DNA from: Nissolia schottii
Lineage: Eukaryota; Streptophyta; Magnoliopsida; Fabales; Fabaceae
Direction of reading: 5' to 3'
Length of the DNA stretch: 64,000 nt
Assembly (NCBI GenBank): GCA_003254905.1
Contig: QANU01001174.1
Location: 9,693 to 73,692 of the forward strand
The notes beneath the pieces are model-generated. The model had not been told where the DNA came from, did not search any database, and saw only the letters and a list, made by a program, of their open reading frames with translations. Positions 63,417 through 64,000 of the stretch are shown one piece after another (positions within the stretch are counted from its first letter, which is position 1; each line of letters opens with the position of its first letter). A program made the position numbers and the translations under genes.

Positions 63417-64000
63417 CTGTCATAAATAAAAAATAAGCTCAGATCTCTCATTTCAGCATACTTGCTTTAACTTTTAGAGCAAATTAGCAGAAGTCAAAAA
63501 CTAAAGCCATCTATTGTAAGGTAGTCTCATATAAAGTCAAAACTCTTCACAGGAAAAAAAGACATAGACTCGGTGCAAGAACTAAGCCAATTAGACACTG
63601 AGATGGTTGACAACATGTCATTGAGCAGCAATAAAAAATCACTTTCATGAGGATCTAACAAATATAATTCTTTATTCAGATTAAACACAATACACCCCAT
63701 CTTTCAGAAGGGAAACAGGATAACATGTGATAAATCATCATGTCAAAAGGTAACAACCAATAACTCCTGCATCCCCCCACAAAAGTATTGAATGACTCCA
63801 AAGCTGAAGCAAAATATGCGAAAATTTGAAACGAGCTTCATTTACTGTCAATTCATCGTTTAGACATCACTGTAATTACTTTTCATATTTGGGTGTTTCC
63901 ATAAGAAGTTTCCCTAGTTTCACTTCACTTTTATGAATGTTAATCCCTTCTCATTCTTTTCTCCTTAACCCTGTATCTCTCTTCACTTCTCATAACATCT
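63417..64000 (-). other. RFC1 intron (incomplete)
   Basis: No exon matching the next upstream RFC1 segment was found on the minus strand, so this is intron sequence that continues past the window edge. Confidence 0.7.

Noticed and set aside
1..64000. CRISPR arrays, operons, phage or other prokaryotic defence-type systems
   Set aside because: The window is plant nuclear DNA; no regularly spaced direct repeats with unique spacers and no prokaryotic genes were seen.

Overview
This is eukaryotic nuclear DNA from a plant. The genes have GT-AG introns, the spacers are AT-rich and full of short transposons, and every recognisable protein belongs to a plant family. Wording of the CslB, RFC1 and FLA proteins and a GGGTTAAATATRTTTTTAKTC-ended MITE suggest a legume, probably Glycine or a close relative. 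That species call rests on recollection, not on a search. Nothing prokaryotic, organellar or viral was seen.

Layout. 1-3000: spacer with two MULE-type MITEs. 3112-13084 (+): nine-exon cellulose synthase-like B gene; its fourth intron carries a 1376-bp fold-back hAT-like element with an 8-bp target duplication. 13.1-17.0 kb: spacer with a tRNA-type SINE, a MULE-like MITE and an hAT-like relic. 17079-19504 (+): DUF1068/ELMO-type Golgi protein with a 24-nt microexon and a 278-bp hairpin in intron 1. 22084-26040 (-): condensin kleisin CAP-H, 13 exons, with a MULE element just upstream. 29501-33397 (-): DUF212 (YuiD/acid-phosphatase-related) membrane protein. 36267-37662 (+): carboxylesterase with an intact triad. 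39866-44234 (+): OEP61/TPR7-type tail-anchored TPR protein. 44.8-45.2 kb: LINE relic. 47349-47771 (+): small Cys-rich plant protein. 53719-56148 (+): fasciclin-like arabinogalactan protein. 56740-57072: assembly gap. 58730->63416 (-): C-terminal part of replication factor C subunit 1, running out of the window.

Exons were joined by hand from GT-AG sites; in each gene the joined exons keep one frame to a single stop. The genes do not form an operon-like pathway. Three of them do act on the cell wall or extracellular matrix (CslB, ELMO-like, FLA), and three adjacent groups resemble neighbours I remember from Arabidopsis (CSLB / DUF1068 / CAP-H on chromosome 2; OEP61 / RFC1 on chromosome 5; small Cys-rich protein / FLA17 on chromosome 5).

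I found no convincing new biological system. The least ordinary features are transposon-derived: long fold-back structures inside introns of two wall-related genes, a three-copy MULE MITE family with 9-bp duplications, and two copies of one SINE family, one of them in the FLA upstream region.
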